Below are positions 19,277-29,182 of a stretch of 64,000 bases of DNA, piece after piece. The stretch is from an uncultured Dorea sp. Lineage in GTDB: Bacteria > Bacillota > Clostridia > Lachnospirales > Lachnospiraceae. Numbering within the stretch: the first letter of the stretch is position 1; the number at the start of each line of letters is the position of its first letter. Location of the stretch: positions 108,001 to 172,000 of the forward strand of contig CAJTRE010000001.1 in assembly GCA_910578495.1 (NCBI GenBank), read 5' to 3'. The position numbers and the translations under genes are program-made. The notes under the pieces were generated by a model that saw only the letters and a list, made by a program, of their open reading frames with translations, searched no databases and was not told where the DNA came from.

Positions 19277-19304
19277 ACAGGGCGCATATGCGCCCTGTTT
19301 TTTT
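19277..19304 (+). terminator. Terminator after the M24 peptidase gene
   Basis: A 22-bp palindrome (ACAGGGCGCAT and its exact inverse, 19277-19298) is followed by a run of seven or more Ts. A textbook intrinsic terminator. Confidence 0.95.
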
Positions 19305-19330
19305 CTTTATAGGAGATTGAAACATATTGT

Positions 19331-19447
19331 TTTCCGGATATTTTGTAATGGCAATAAGAATAAATTTTTCAGTTCTGGTGGAGATATTCTGTTTTCTGTT
19401 TCCGGACATCTTGTAAACTGTTTTTTATGATGTTACAATCCGGAAAA
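19331..19447. repeat. Three copies of a TTTCCGGA...TTGTAA motif upstream of the mannosidase operon
   Basis: Copy 1 (19331-19348) and copy 2 (19399-19416) are 18-nt direct repeats with two mismatches. Copy 3 (19432-19447) is inverted and lacks four central bases. Copy 2 contains the -35 and copy 3 overlaps the -10 of the GH125 promoter, as expected for operator sites. The regulator is unknown; the AraC-type response regulator of the operon is one candidate. Confidence 0.6.
19411..19439 (+). promoter_or_regulatory. Promoter of the GH125 mannosidase gene
   Basis: TTGTAA at 19411-19416 and TACAAT at 19434-19439, 17 bp apart, lie 30 bp upstream of the chosen start. Both boxes fall inside the repeated TTTCCGGA elements. 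Confidence 0.6.
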
Positions 19448-19468
19448 AAGGCAGGAGGAAAAGGCGAT

Positions 19469-20764
19469 ATGGAGATAAACGCTAAAGCATCATCCGATGC
19501 AATACAAAAAATATTAGACAGAGTAAAGGAAACGTTTGCGGATGAACCTAAAATATATCAGATGTTTATGAATTGTTACACAAATACGCTAGACACTACC
19601 GTAAAACGCTTGGAGGATGGTACAACATATGTATTTACCGGAGATATTCCGGCAATGTGGCTTCGTGACAGTACGGCGCAGCTTCGTCCTTATCTTATCC
19701 CGGCAAAAGAAGATGATAAAATTGCAAAGATATTGACAGGACTTGTGAAGCGTCAGTTTATGTATATCAGCATAGATCCTTATGCTAATGCGTTTAACGA
19801 GACAGCTAATGGGAACTGCTGGGAGAAGGATGAGACAAAGATGAATGATTGGCTGTGGGAAAGAAAATATGAAACAGATTCTTTGTGTTATCCGATTCAG
19901 CTTGCATATCTGCTCTGGAAGAATACGGGAGAAACCGGGCAGTTTGATGATACATTCTGTCAGGGGCTGAGTAAGATTCTGGAAGTGTTTGAGACGGAGC
20001 AGTTTCACGAGGAGAAATCCGATTATAATTTTGTGCGGAGAAACACATATTTTACCGATACACTTTCAAGAAACGGAAAAGGCGCATTGGTAAACTCTGG
20101 TGTCGGACTTACCTGGTTCGGTTTTCGACCGAGTGATGATGCCTGTGTGTACGGATATTTGATTCCGTCTAATATGTTTGCCGTTGTGGTTCTTGGTTAT
20201 GTGGAGGAAATCGCAGAAAAAATCTATAAAGACGAAGAATTGAAACATGGAGCCAGAAAACTGAAAGAAAAAATATATGAAGGAATTGAGACAATCGGAA
20301 TTACTGCGACAGAAAGGTTCGGAAACGTCTATGCCTATGAGACGGACGGATACGGACAATATTTGTTGATGGACGACGCCAATGTTCCGAGTCTTCTGTC
20401 CATGAGTTATCTGGGATATAAAGGAAAAGAGCAGCGGGTGGAAGAAAATACAAGAAAGATGATTCTGAGCGAAACGAATCCTTATTATAGGGGAAAGAAA
20501 GCCGAGGGAATCGGAAGTGCACATACGCCGGCGGGATATATCTGGCATATTGCCCTTGCCATGCAGGGATTAACCGCTAAGACGAAAGAGGAGCAGAGAA
20601 AAATCATTAAAATTCTTACAGATACAGACGGCGGAAAGCTTCTAATGCACGAAGGATTTTGTGCAAATGACGATACGCAGTATACAAGAGAGTGGTTTTC
20701 GTGGGCGAACGCTATGTTCAGCGAACTGGTTATGAATTATTGTGGATATGAGATCATGATATAG
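19469..20764 (+). CDS. GH125 exo-alpha-1,6-mannosidase
   Basis: 431 residues, the size of characterised GH125 enzymes, which remove terminal alpha-1,6-linked mannose by inversion. Family signatures are GDIPAMWLRDSTAQ, DPYANAFNETANG, TDGYGQYLLMDDANVPSLLS and SAHTPAGYIWHIALAMQ. The likely catalytic acid is in RPSDDACVYGY (D223/D224) and the base is E408 in TREWFSWAN. The start is placed at ATG 19469, with GGAGG ten bases upstream; a longer ATG at 19427 lies between the -35 and -10 boxes. No signal peptide is seen, so the enzyme acts in the cytoplasm on imported oligosaccharides. First gene of the mannose cluster. Confidence 0.93.
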   Translation: MEINAKASSDAIQKILDRVKETFADEPKIYQMFMNCYTNTLDTTVKRLEDGTTYVFTGDIPAMWLRDSTAQLRPYLIPAKEDDKIAKILTGLVKRQFMYISIDPYANAFNETANGNCWEKDETKMNDWLWERKYETDSLCYPIQLAYLLWKNTGETGQFDDTFCQGLSKILEVFETEQFHEEKSDYNFVRRNTYFTDTLSRNGKGALVNSGVGLTWFGFRPSDDACVYGYLIPSNMFAVVVLGYVEEIAEKIYKDEELKHGARKLKEKIYEGIETIGITATERFGNVYAYETDGYGQYLLMDDANVPSLLSMSYLGYKGKEQRVEENTRKMILSETNPYYRGKKAEGIGSAHTPAGYIWHIALAMQGLTAKTKEEQRKIIKILTDTDGGKLLMHEGFCANDDTQYTREWFSWANAMFSELVMNYCGYEIMI

Positions 20765-20812
20765 CCGCTAAAGGAATGTAAAATTTGTTCATCAAAAATA
20801 GAATTCTCCAAA

Positions 20813-20841
20813 TTGAGAGATTTTAAGACAACGGATAGAAT
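20813..20841 (+). promoter_or_regulatory. Probable promoter of the GH38 gene
   Basis: TTGAGA at 20813-20818, a 17-bp spacer and TAGAAT at 20836-20841, 40 bp upstream of the GH38 start. The 117-bp gap after GH125 has no clear terminator, so this may be an internal promoter. Confidence 0.5.
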
Positions 20842-20881
20842 GTGATTAGAAAGTAGAGATATCTATATCCAGGAGGTTCAT

Positions 20882-23800
20882 ATGTTTTTAACAGACAGAA
20901 AATTAGAAAGACGGATTACAGAATTACAACAATATCGATATAGAGATATAAGGAATATGGAGGCATTTGCGGTAAAAGAAGATCATGCGGGTGTTGTGAA
21001 TTCACCACTTCCGACGGTTTTTGAAGGATGGGACGAATTAAAGATCTGCAATATGTGGAAAGGACGTGACAAATTTCTCTGGCCGCATAAGGACATAGAG
21101 ATTCCAGCAGAGTGGAAAGGAAAGAAAATTGTAGGCGTGTTTGACTACGGAAATACAGGAGCAGGAAATAACTCCGGGTTTGAATCCATGCTCTATGTAG
21201 ATGGAGAGATGTATCAGGGAGTAGATGCGAATCATAAGGAAGTTTTTTTTGACGCGGCACTTTGTGGAGAGAAGGTAAGCCTTACATTCCGTCTGTGGTC
21301 CGGTCTTGAGGGCGGCGGTGTACCGACGGTTCAGGAGCACAAAATTGCACGTGCGGATTTGGCGTGGCTGGATGAATTTCATCCGATTCAGCACGAGCTT
21401 CGTAAAGCGCTGGACAGTGCGTGTCATTGTATAGACTGGGCGTATCCGGGAAGTGAAGAATTTTATGAGAGCGTACATCAGGCAGACGATCTTCTGAACG
21501 AGAAGATTGACGCCATGAATAAAGATTCGTTGGTCAATGTCCGCTGTGTGGGTCATACGCATATTGATGTGGCGTGGCTTTGGAGATTAAAGCATACGCG
21601 AGAAAAATGTTCCAGATCATTTTCAACAGTGCTCCGCTTATGGAGCAGTACCCGGAATACATTTTCTTACAGACACAGCCGCAGTTATACGAATATATGA
21701 AAGAAGAGTTTCCAAAGCTGTATGAGAAGATAAAAGCCCGCGCAGCAAAAGGACGCTGGGAGGCGGACGGAGCAATGTGGGTAGAGGCAGATTGTAACCT
21801 GACAAGTGGAGAGTCTTTGACGAGGCAGATTCTGTTAGGCAGTAAATTCATAAAGGATGAATTTGGTAAAGATGTAGAATATCTGTGGCTTCCGGATGTG
21901 TTTGGATACTCTTGGGCGCTGCCGCAGATTTTGAAAAAGGCGGGCATAGATATGTTCATGACCACGAAGATCAGTTGGAATCAGTATAACCGTATGCCCC
22001 ATGACACGTTTAAGTGGAAAGGAATTGACGGAAGCGAGGTTCTGACACACTTTATTACAACACCGGAACCTTGGAATGAGCCAGGCTCATGGTTCTATAC
22101 ATATAATGGAAAGTTAATGCCTAAAACTGTGAAAGGTACATGGGATGCATATAGTGAGAAGCATATGAATAATGATCTTCTTATTACTTATGGATTTGGA
22201 GACGGCGGCGGAGTAAATCGTGATATGCTGGAACAAAGAAGAAGGATTGACAGGATTCCAGGGCTTCCCAATTTAAAGACTTCTACAGCGGCGGAATATT
22301 TTCGGAATTTAAAAAAGACAGTGGAAACAACAGATCAATACGTACACACATGGGACGGAGAGCTTTATTTGGAATACCATCGTGGTACTTATACAAGTCA
22401 GGCGTACAATAAGCGTATGAATCGAAAGATGGAGCTTCTTTACCGCAGGGCAGAGTGGCTGACGGTGATGGAAGCGTTGCAGGAAAGAAGCCTTGATGCA
22501 GCAAGACAGGAAGATCTGACTGCAGGGTGGAAACATATTTTGACGAACCAGTTCCATGATATTATTCCGGGCTCCTCCATTCATGAAGTATATGAAGATT
22601 CCAAAAGGGATTATTTATATATCGAAGGTGTAGGAAAAGAAGTAGAGAATAAAGCGTATGACGCTCTGGTAGAAGAAAAAGAGAACGTCTATACCGTATT
22701 TAATGGTTCCGGTTGGTGTATGGGACAGATAGCAGCCGTTCCAGAGACGCGACAGGGAATTTATAAAGATGGAGCAGGAAACGTGCTGGCTTCACAAAAC
22801 GCAGACGGGGTTACTTATGTACAGATTCCGTCGGTGCCTTCTATGGGAACCCAAAAGATTGTATTTGAAGAAACAGGAGCTTTAGAGACAGACGCAGGCT
22901 TTACGATTCATGGAAGAGAAATTGAGACGCCGTTTTATAGTATTGCACTGAATCATTACGGACAGATTACAAGATTGTATGATAAGACTTATAAGCGGGA
23001 AGTATTGCCTGCTGGTGAAAGAGCGAATGTGCTGCAGATGTTTGAAGATAAGCCGCTGGATAATGACGCATGGGACATTGACATCTTCTATCAGGAAAAG
23101 ATGCGAGAGATTACCGAGCTTACGAAATTCGAGGTAACAGAGTGCGGTGCGCTTCAGATGACCGTCCATATGGAATGGAGCTATATGAATACGGTGATTG
23201 CACAGGATATGATTCTTTACAGTACCGGAAGAAGAATTGATTTTAAGACCAACGTGGATTATCATGAGAAGCATCAGCTTTTGAAAGCAGCGTTTCCGGT
23301 AGATATCCGTTCTACATATGGTACATATGATGTTCAGTATGGTAATGTAAGACGTCCGAACCACTGGAATACAAGTTGGGATCAGGCAAGATTTGAAAGT
23401 GTTGCACATAGATGGGCAGATTTGTCAGAGAGAAATTATGGTGTGAGTGTTTTAAATGACTGTAAGTATGGACATGACATCAAAGATAATATTATTCGTA
23501 TCTCACTGATCAAAGCGGCGACACATCCAGATCATCTTCAGGATCAGGGAAATCATGAGTTTACATATGCACTGCTTCCTCATTGCGGGGACTTTGTGGA
23601 GGGAAATGTGGTAAAAGAAGCGTATGCGCTGAATGATCCAATGCAGATTGTAAAAGGCGAGAGCCGGATTTCATATGACAGCTTCCTGAGTTTTGATAAC
23701 GAGCAGGTGGAATTGGATGCTGTGAAGAAATCAGAGGATGGAAAATATATCGTAATTCGTTTCCATGAGTTTGCGGGTTCTAAGCAGTCTGTAACGATGA

Positions 23801-23937
23801 AACTTGGATTTACATTCAGATCATGGGCGGAATGCGATTTGAGAGAGCGTCCGATTGCACAGTGGGAAAATGGGAAGGAGATCTGTATGGAACTTCACCC
23901 ATACGAAATAAAGACTGTATTGATTGATATGATGTAG
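20882..23937 (+). pseudogene. GH38 alpha-mannosidase with a one-base frameshift near 21640
   Basis: Together the two frames encode a full-length GH38 alpha-mannosidase of about 1018 residues. The first frame runs to 21700 and carries the N-terminal domain and the zinc-site motif GHTHIDVAWLWRLKHTREK. Homology continues in another frame from about 21640: LMEQYPEYIFLQTQPQLYEY, then WVEADCNLTSGESLTRQ, LPDVFGYSWALPQIL (nucleophile Asp), TNQFHDIIPGSSIHEVY and the C-terminal beta domains. One missing base in CGCTTATGG restores one frame. No slippery heptamer is present, so programmed shifting is unlikely. AGGAGG precedes the ATG. If intact in vivo, it would trim alpha-1,2/1,3/1,6-mannose in the cytoplasm. 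Confidence 0.88.
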
Positions 23938-23980
23938 AAAATTTTTATCTTACGAATACAGGTACAGAGGGAGGAGAACA

Positions 23981-24646
23981 ATGTCAGAGTTATTTAATTT
24001 AGAAAAAATTTTAGGTATTTGTGAGAAGATATGTTATTTTTGGCTGATTAACTTCATGTTTGTGGTATCCAATCTTCCGGTTCTTGTGTTTTTTATGTTT
24101 GTGGGAATTCACCGGGTAAGGACGTACCTCCCTTTGTTCCTGCTCTGTATGGTGTTCATGGCGCCTGCTCTTTCCGCTGTTTTTTATGCGATGAATCTCT
24201 TAGTACGGGGAACGGAAGGGAAAACGGTCAGAGATTACATGAGGGGATACCTAAGAGATTATCGGCAAAAACTTATACTTGGCGCAGGGCAGATGCTTCT
24301 GGTGTTTATATTGTGGACGAATCTGGAGTTCTTCTCCTTGCACGTAAAAAGTATTGGTCTTACGATTGTGACTGTACTTTTACTCGCAGCAGTCATTCTC
24401 GTAACACCGAATCTCTATATGTTGGTTACGAGATATGAGATGAAGAATCTCCGGATTATAAAAACAGCAGTTGTCCTTATGGTGGCGCGGCCGGTGATGA
24501 CGTTGGGTAATGTTGTTGCTTTAGGTATTATCTTGATGGCATTTGAATTATCGGCAGGAACAACAGTGCTTTTTATGGGCAGTGTATATGGATTTTTGGT
24601 AATGTTTATGAATCAGAGGGTATTGAACGAATTAGAGAGTCAGTGA
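23981..24646 (+). CDS. DUF624 (YesL-like) membrane protein
   Basis: A 221-residue protein with about five hydrophobic segments and the DUF624 pattern MFVVSNLPVLVFFMFVG near the N-terminus, and RNLR-like basic turns (RYEMKNLRIIKTAV). Family members sit in LplABC/YesMNO-type sugar operons and are thought to assist the transporter; no biochemical role is settled. It lies between the GH38 gene and the two-component genes, with GGGAGGAG before the ATG. Confidence 0.85.
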   Translation: MSELFNLEKILGICEKICYFWLINFMFVVSNLPVLVFFMFVGIHRVRTYLPLFLLCMVFMAPALSAVFYAMNLLVRGTEGKTVRDYMRGYLRDYRQKLILGAGQMLLVFILWTNLEFFSLHVKSIGLTIVTVLLLAAVILVTPNLYMLVTRYEMKNLRIIKTAVVLMVARPVMTLGNVVALGIILMAFELSAGTTVLFMGSVYGFLVMFMNQRVLNELESQ

Positions 24647-24662
24647 ATACTGGCTCTCTTTT
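24634..24662 (+). terminator. Terminator after the DUF624 gene
   Basis: AGAGAGTCAGT (24634-24644) pairs with ACTGGCTCTCT (24649-24659) around GAAT, followed by a T-run. The DUF624 stop codon is inside the hairpin. It separates the glycosidase genes from the two-component genes. Confidence 0.85.
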
Positions 24663-24672
24663 GGGATATTCA

Positions 24673-24702
24673 TTTACAGATACTGCGTAAGCATGTTAAA
24701 AT
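24673..24702 (+). promoter_or_regulatory. Probable promoter of the YesMN-type two-component genes
   Basis: TTTACA at 24673-24678 and TAAAAT at 24697-24702 with an 18-bp spacer lie directly after the terminator and 34 bp before the kinase start. Confidence 0.5.
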
Positions 24703-24735
24703 GGCGGAGAAGAAAAGGAAAGACGGAGATATGTC

Positions 24736-26490
24736 ATGTCGAGGGAAGTAAAAAATTCAAAGCAGTTATATAAGAAATTGATGAAGATTTATACGCTTGT
24801 CATCATATGTGTTGTGTCAGCGTTGACTCTTTACTTTATATCCAGTATGAGAAATCGTTTTTTGGAGAGAAATCTGAATGATATGCATCGGCTGAGCGAG
24901 GAAGCATTGGATTATCTTATGGAGAGCAAAGGAATAGCAGATGATCTTTACGAGGAGTTGTATCAGTCCGAGATGAAAATGAATGATTTGTTACATTATC
25001 TGAAAGATGATGCCGAGGCATATCAAAAATACAGGCTGGATACTTATTATAAGTTTTACCTGGGAGACTATAAGGGAATCGAAGATTTTGCGACAGGAGC
25101 ATTTGAACGGTGGAGCGCTTTGAAAAGGCTGGTTGTAGTCAGTTACAGCAAAGGAGACATGACTTATTATACCGGCGCTAAGAAAGGGCATTATTCGAAG
25201 GATGTCAGAGTTGTACTGAATCGCATAAAAGATAAAAACTTATCTGCACCGGGAGAGTTTTCGTTTTTGAAGGAGATTCGTGATCCTGTGTCAATGCAGA
25301 GCTTCGGGGCATTGATCGTTACATTTAACGTTGAGAAATACGAACGGCTCTTGAAGAATTATTCTAATGCGGAATTGGTACTTTATAATCCGGCGGGGGG
25401 AATCATCTATGACTCCGAGGGGGACTTGGACGCAGACGGTCTGGAGACGGCGAGGCGGCGCAAGAGTTTGAATTCTGAGTTAAAGGCATATGTGGAGGAT
25501 TATACATATGAAGACTACCGGCTGATCGGATACTTGAAACGACATAATGCGGCAGAGATTCCCGTATCTGTCATGATTATGATCGTAGGAGTCGGATTCA
25601 TGGTTATGACTGCCGCAGTTTTACTGGTTCGCTTGTACCTTCATCGGTTGTCGGCGCGTCTGAATCATATTTTGGATGGTATGACGCAGGTTATGGGAGG
25701 CGATTTGAATGTTCGCCTGGAAACGGATAAAAACGGTGACGAACTGGATGTTATCTCGGCGCATTTCAATGAAATGTGTCAGAAACTGGATATCTATATC
25801 CAGAAGAGCTACCTTGCCGAGATTGAGCAAAAGAATGCGGAGATGTCGGCGCTCCAGAGCCAGATTAACCCACATTTTCTATATAATACATTGGAAGCTA
25901 TCCGTATGAAAGCAATCTGTAATGGCGACAGAGAAGTAGGGAAGATGCTCTACAGTATGGCGGTGACGTTCCGAAGCCAGATTAAAGAAGCGGATGTTAT
26001 TACATTGGCGCAGGAGCTGCATTATTGTAAAAAGTATCTTGAGCTGTTTGAATACCGTTATCCGAATCAGTTTCAGGCAGAGGTGGAATGTCCGGTAGAG
26101 TTTATGTCTGTTCCGATTATTAAGTTTGTGCTTCAGCCGATCATAGAAAACTATTTTATTCATGGAATACGGATGGGAGATCAAGAGAATTTTCTCCATA
26201 TTTATGTGGAGAAAGAAGAACCAGATCGTTATAAAATAGTTGTAGAAGACAATGGACGGGGAATGAGCCATGAAGAGCTTGAAAGGAAGAATAAGCAATT
26301 AACGGATAATAAGCCGGACAAGACAAAATCAATTGGAATTTCTAATGTAAACCGACGAATGAAAGCGGTTTACGGACAAGAATATGGAATACAGATGGAG
26401 GCAGGAAAAGAAGGCGGTCTGAGAGTCATTTTGAGTTTTCGGCCGGATGAGGTAAGAGATGATGAAGAAAGTAATGATTGTGGAAGATGA
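24736..26490 (+). CDS. YesM-type sensor histidine kinase
   Basis: A 584-residue kinase. A membrane segment (about 17-37), a long extracellular sensor domain (about 38-280), a second membrane segment (about 284-306), HAMP (about 307-360) and the His_kinase/HATPase region follow in order. QSQINPHFLYNTLEAIRMKA places the phosphoacceptor at H380; VEDNGRGMS and SIGISNVNRRMKAVYG are the ATP-binding boxes. Partners of this class sense extracellular sugars, often through a binding protein. The gene overlaps the response regulator by 32 bases. Probable inducer: mannose-containing oligosaccharide, judged from neighbours only. Confidence 0.93.
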   Translation: MSREVKNSKQLYKKLMKIYTLVIICVVSALTLYFISSMRNRFLERNLNDMHRLSEEALDYLMESKGIADDLYEELYQSEMKMNDLLHYLKDDAEAYQKYRLDTYYKFYLGDYKGIEDFATGAFERWSALKRLVVVSYSKGDMTYYTGAKKGHYSKDVRVVLNRIKDKNLSAPGEFSFLKEIRDPVSMQSFGALIVTFNVEKYERLLKNYSNAELVLYNPAGGIIYDSEGDLDADGLETARRRKSLNSELKAYVEDYTYEDYRLIGYLKRHNAAEIPVSVMIMIVGVGFMVMTAAVLLVRLYLHRLSARLNHILDGMTQVMGGDLNVRLETDKNGDELDVISAHFNEMCQKLDIYIQKSYLAEIEQKNAEMSALQSQINPHFLYNTLEAIRMKAICNGDREVGKMLYSMAVTFRSQIKEADVITLAQELHYCKKYLELFEYRYPNQFQAEVECPVEFMSVPIIKFVLQPIIENYFIHGIRMGDQENFLHIYVEKEEPDRYKIVVEDNGRGMSHEELERKNKQLTDNKPDKTKSIGISNVNRRMKAVYGQEYGIQMEAGKEGGLRVILSFRPDEVRDDEESNDCGR

Positions 26491-27982
26491 AGAACTGATC
26501 TTACAGGGAATTCGAAGTATTATCGATTGGGAGAAACTGGGGCTTCATGTAGTTCATATGGGGCATAACGGGAAAGAAGCGCTTGCTATGTGGAAAGAGG
26601 AACCTGTAGACATTGTGATTACAGACATTAATATGCCGGAGATGGATGGTCTGGAACTTATGCGGCGGATAAGAAGCGAGGAAGAACGGGTGCGTTTTAT
26701 TATCCTCACCGGATATGAGGAGTTTGAATATGCCAGGGAAGCCATTCGTCTGGAGGTGGAAAATTACATTTTAAAGCCTATTGATGAAGAATCTCTGGAA
26801 CGCCAGCTAATCGAGACGAGCAGTAAACTGGATGAGATGGAAAAGGAGACGAGAAAGTATATTGACGAGCGTTCCGAGTGGAGCTTATTCCTTACAGGGA
26901 AAGCCGGCGAAGACACATATGAACAATACGAAACGAATCTAAAGCTTACCGAAGCAATAGGAACTGCCTGGCCGGCAGTCGTCAGGTTGAGTGCAGATAG
27001 TTTGAAAGAATGTAAGATTACAGATGTGATTGTTGCTCTCCAGAAATCAGAGCAGCACCTTCGGGTTGTTCATCTTCTGCCGGATGAGCTGCTTCTGATT
27101 TTCAAGAATCAGGCACAGGGAGAGGCTGAAGTGATGGAAAAGATACAGGCGCTGCAAAATCAGATTGAGAGTGTCTTTGATATTCGTACTTTTATCAGTG
27201 TAGGACCGGAATTTCGGCATTATAAAGAACTTCCAGGATGTTATGACAAGACGAGGAAGCTCCAAAAATATCTGCTTGTGGATGGTTATGGAAGCTGCAT
27301 CAATCAGGCGCATATCAGGGAGCGGAAAAGCGAGGATGTGGCGATTGACAGTACGCAGCTTCGCAAACTGATTTTAAAGAAGGAAAAAGAAGAAGCACTT
27401 AACTACGTGGAAGATTTGTTTATTAATAATATGAGGTCGGGCGTATCAGTAGAAACGTTATATCAGCTCGCTGTTCAGCTTGCCATGCTTTTGCAGGAGA
27501 TGAAGAAAGAATATAAGCTAAAGACGGCGGGACGGCTCCGTAATCTTCCAGAATTGATTGAAGCAATTTACAAGGCGGACGACATGGCGGCAATGAAGGC
27601 GGCATTTTCCTCAGAGATTACCGAGATGATCGATTATCTGCATGAAGAGAATTCCCAGTATACTCCGGTAGTCCGTCAAATTATTGATGAAGTGCAGAAA
27701 AACTATAAAGAAGATATGAACCTTAAAACTCTGGCGTATAAGTATCATATGAATGCTTCATATCTTGGTCAGATTTTTCAAAAGGAAGTTGGATGTTCTT
27801 TTTCACAATACCTCAGCAATACGAAGAATGGTATAGCCAAGGATCTGATATTGAATACCAATATGAAGATAAATGATATTGCAAGGCAGGTAGGATATCC
27901 GGATACCAGTTATTTTTACCGCAAGTTTAAACAGTGTTACGGAGTGTCTCCGGCATCATTACGTGAAATGAAAAAATATTAA
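26459..27982 (+). CDS. YesN-type response regulator with AraC DNA-binding domain
   Basis: 507 residues: an N-terminal receiver (acidic EDEE, phosphoacceptor D56 in VITDINMPEMDG, YILKPID lysine), a long linker region and a C-terminal AraC-type double helix-turn-helix (about 405-505, MNASYLGQIFQKEVGCSFSQYL and IARQVGYPDTSYFYRKFKQCYG). It would be phosphorylated by the upstream kinase and activate the glycan transporter and glycosidase operons. Two ATG codons in tandem (26459, 26462) are possible starts. Ends at a strong terminator. Confidence 0.93.
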   Translation: MMKKVMIVEDEELILQGIRSIIDWEKLGLHVVHMGHNGKEALAMWKEEPVDIVITDINMPEMDGLELMRRIRSEEERVRFIILTGYEEFEYAREAIRLEVENYILKPIDEESLERQLIETSSKLDEMEKETRKYIDERSEWSLFLTGKAGEDTYEQYETNLKLTEAIGTAWPAVVRLSADSLKECKITDVIVALQKSEQHLRVVHLLPDELLLIFKNQAQGEAEVMEKIQALQNQIESVFDIRTFISVGPEFRHYKELPGCYDKTRKLQKYLLVDGYGSCINQAHIRERKSEDVAIDSTQLRKLILKKEKEEALNYVEDLFINNMRSGVSVETLYQLAVQLAMLLQEMKKEYKLKTAGRLRNLPELIEAIYKADDMAAMKAAFSSEITEMIDYLHEENSQYTPVVRQIIDEVQKNYKEDMNLKTLAYKYHMNASYLGQIFQKEVGCSFSQYLSNTKNGIAKDLILNTNMKINDIARQVGYPDTSYFYRKFKQCYGVSPASLREMKKY

Positions 27983-28004
27983 AAACAATATAATGTAAGT
28001 GGAC

Positions 28005-28045
28005 AAAATCGTGAAATAGTGGACATATTATTTCACGATTTTTTT
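28005..28045 (+). terminator. Terminator after the response regulator gene
   Basis: AAAATCGTGAAATA (28005-28018) pairs perfectly over 14 bp with 28029-28042, followed by more Ts. It isolates the transporter genes, which therefore need their own promoter in 28046-28210. No clear -35/-10 pair is seen there, which fits activator-dependent expression. Confidence 0.88.
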
Positions 28046-28210
28046 GTTTGATAATAATTTGACGGGTATCTGAAATTTGTTCACAGAACCTAAAAATTTT
28101 CAACTTTTCCGAGAAATATACACTGTGATAAAGTAAATATAGACAAAAAAATACTGGAATTGATCCTGCCGGCGGTGAAAATGCCAGTATGAGAAGAGGG
28201 AGGTTAAGAT

Positions 28211-29167
28211 GTGAAAGAAATAACAAAAAAGAAACAACGAGATACTTTTCTAGGCAGATTAAAAGCCAATAAGGAGTTGTTACTTTTAAGCACACCCGGA
28301 GCAATCTGGTTTTTCTTATTTGCATATCTGCCGTTATTCGGTATATTAGTAGCATTTAAGAAATATAGAATTACCGGAGACGGTTTTTTCTATAATCTGT
28401 TCACAAGTGAAACAGTCGGTTATGAGAACTTTAAGTTCTTGTTCAGCAGTGGAGACGCATGGATTATCGTGCGCAATACGGTACTGTATAACGCAGTATT
28501 TGTTGTTTTAGGAGTTGCAATCCCGGTTGTTTTAGCGCTTTTGCTAAATGAGATTAAGAACAAAGGGATGATGAAGATTTATCAAAGCTCCATGTTTCTT
28601 CCGTATTTTTTATCATGGGTAGTTGTAAGTTATTGCGTATTTGCTTTTTTAAATCCTGAAAAAGGATACTTTAATGCAATTATCCAGCAATTCGGCGGCA
28701 ATCCGGTTTCCTGGTATGCGGAGAAAAGCTACTGGCCGTTCATCATTATCTTCATGAGTCAATGGAAAGGAATGGGCTACAATACAGTTGTATATCTGGC
28801 GTCTATTTGTGGAATTGACAATACATATTACGAAGCGGCCGTATTGGACGGGGCGGCAAAATGGCAGCAGATTAAATATATTACGCTGCCGTTGTTAAAA
28901 CCGGTTATTACAATCCTACTTATTATGGCTGTAGGAGGAATCTTTAAAGCAGACTTTGGATTGTTCTTCCAGCTTCCAAGAGATTCCGGACCGCTTTATC
29001 CGGTAACAAACGTACTTGATACATATATCTTCCGCGCGTTAAAGACAAACGGAGAGATTGGTATGAGTTCTGCGGCGGCGTTGTTCCAATCTACGGTTGG
29101 ATTTATACTTATTATGATTGCGAATAAGATCGTATCCAAAGTGGATAACGAGAACGCATTATTTTAG
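28211..29167 (+). CDS. LplB-type sugar ABC permease
   Basis: A 318-residue six-helix permease of the LplB/YtcP class, with the N-terminal LLLLSTPGAIWFFLFAYLPLFG hallmark and the EAA loop EAAVLDGAAKWQQIKYITLP. The start is GTG at 28211, placed by GGGAGG seven bases upstream; an ATG just before it is out of frame. It forms the channel of the mannose-oligosaccharide importer with the next gene. The energising ATPase is not in the window. Confidence 0.93.
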   Translation: MKEITKKKQRDTFLGRLKANKELLLLSTPGAIWFFLFAYLPLFGILVAFKKYRITGDGFFYNLFTSETVGYENFKFLFSSGDAWIIVRNTVLYNAVFVVLGVAIPVVLALLLNEIKNKGMMKIYQSSMFLPYFLSWVVVSYCVFAFLNPEKGYFNAIIQQFGGNPVSWYAEKSYWPFIIIFMSQWKGMGYNTVVYLASICGIDNTYYEAAVLDGAAKWQQIKYITLPLLKPVITILLIMAVGGIFKADFGLFFQLPRDSGPLYPVTNVLDTYIFRALKTNGEIGMSSAAALFQSTVGFILIMIANKIVSKVDNENALF

Positions 29168-29182
29168 AAAGGAGGTAAGAGG

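Noticed and set aside
21574..21700. Programmed ribosomal frameshift in the GH38 gene
   Set aside because: No slippery heptamer or downstream pseudoknot is visible at CGCTTATGG; a one-base deletion is simpler.
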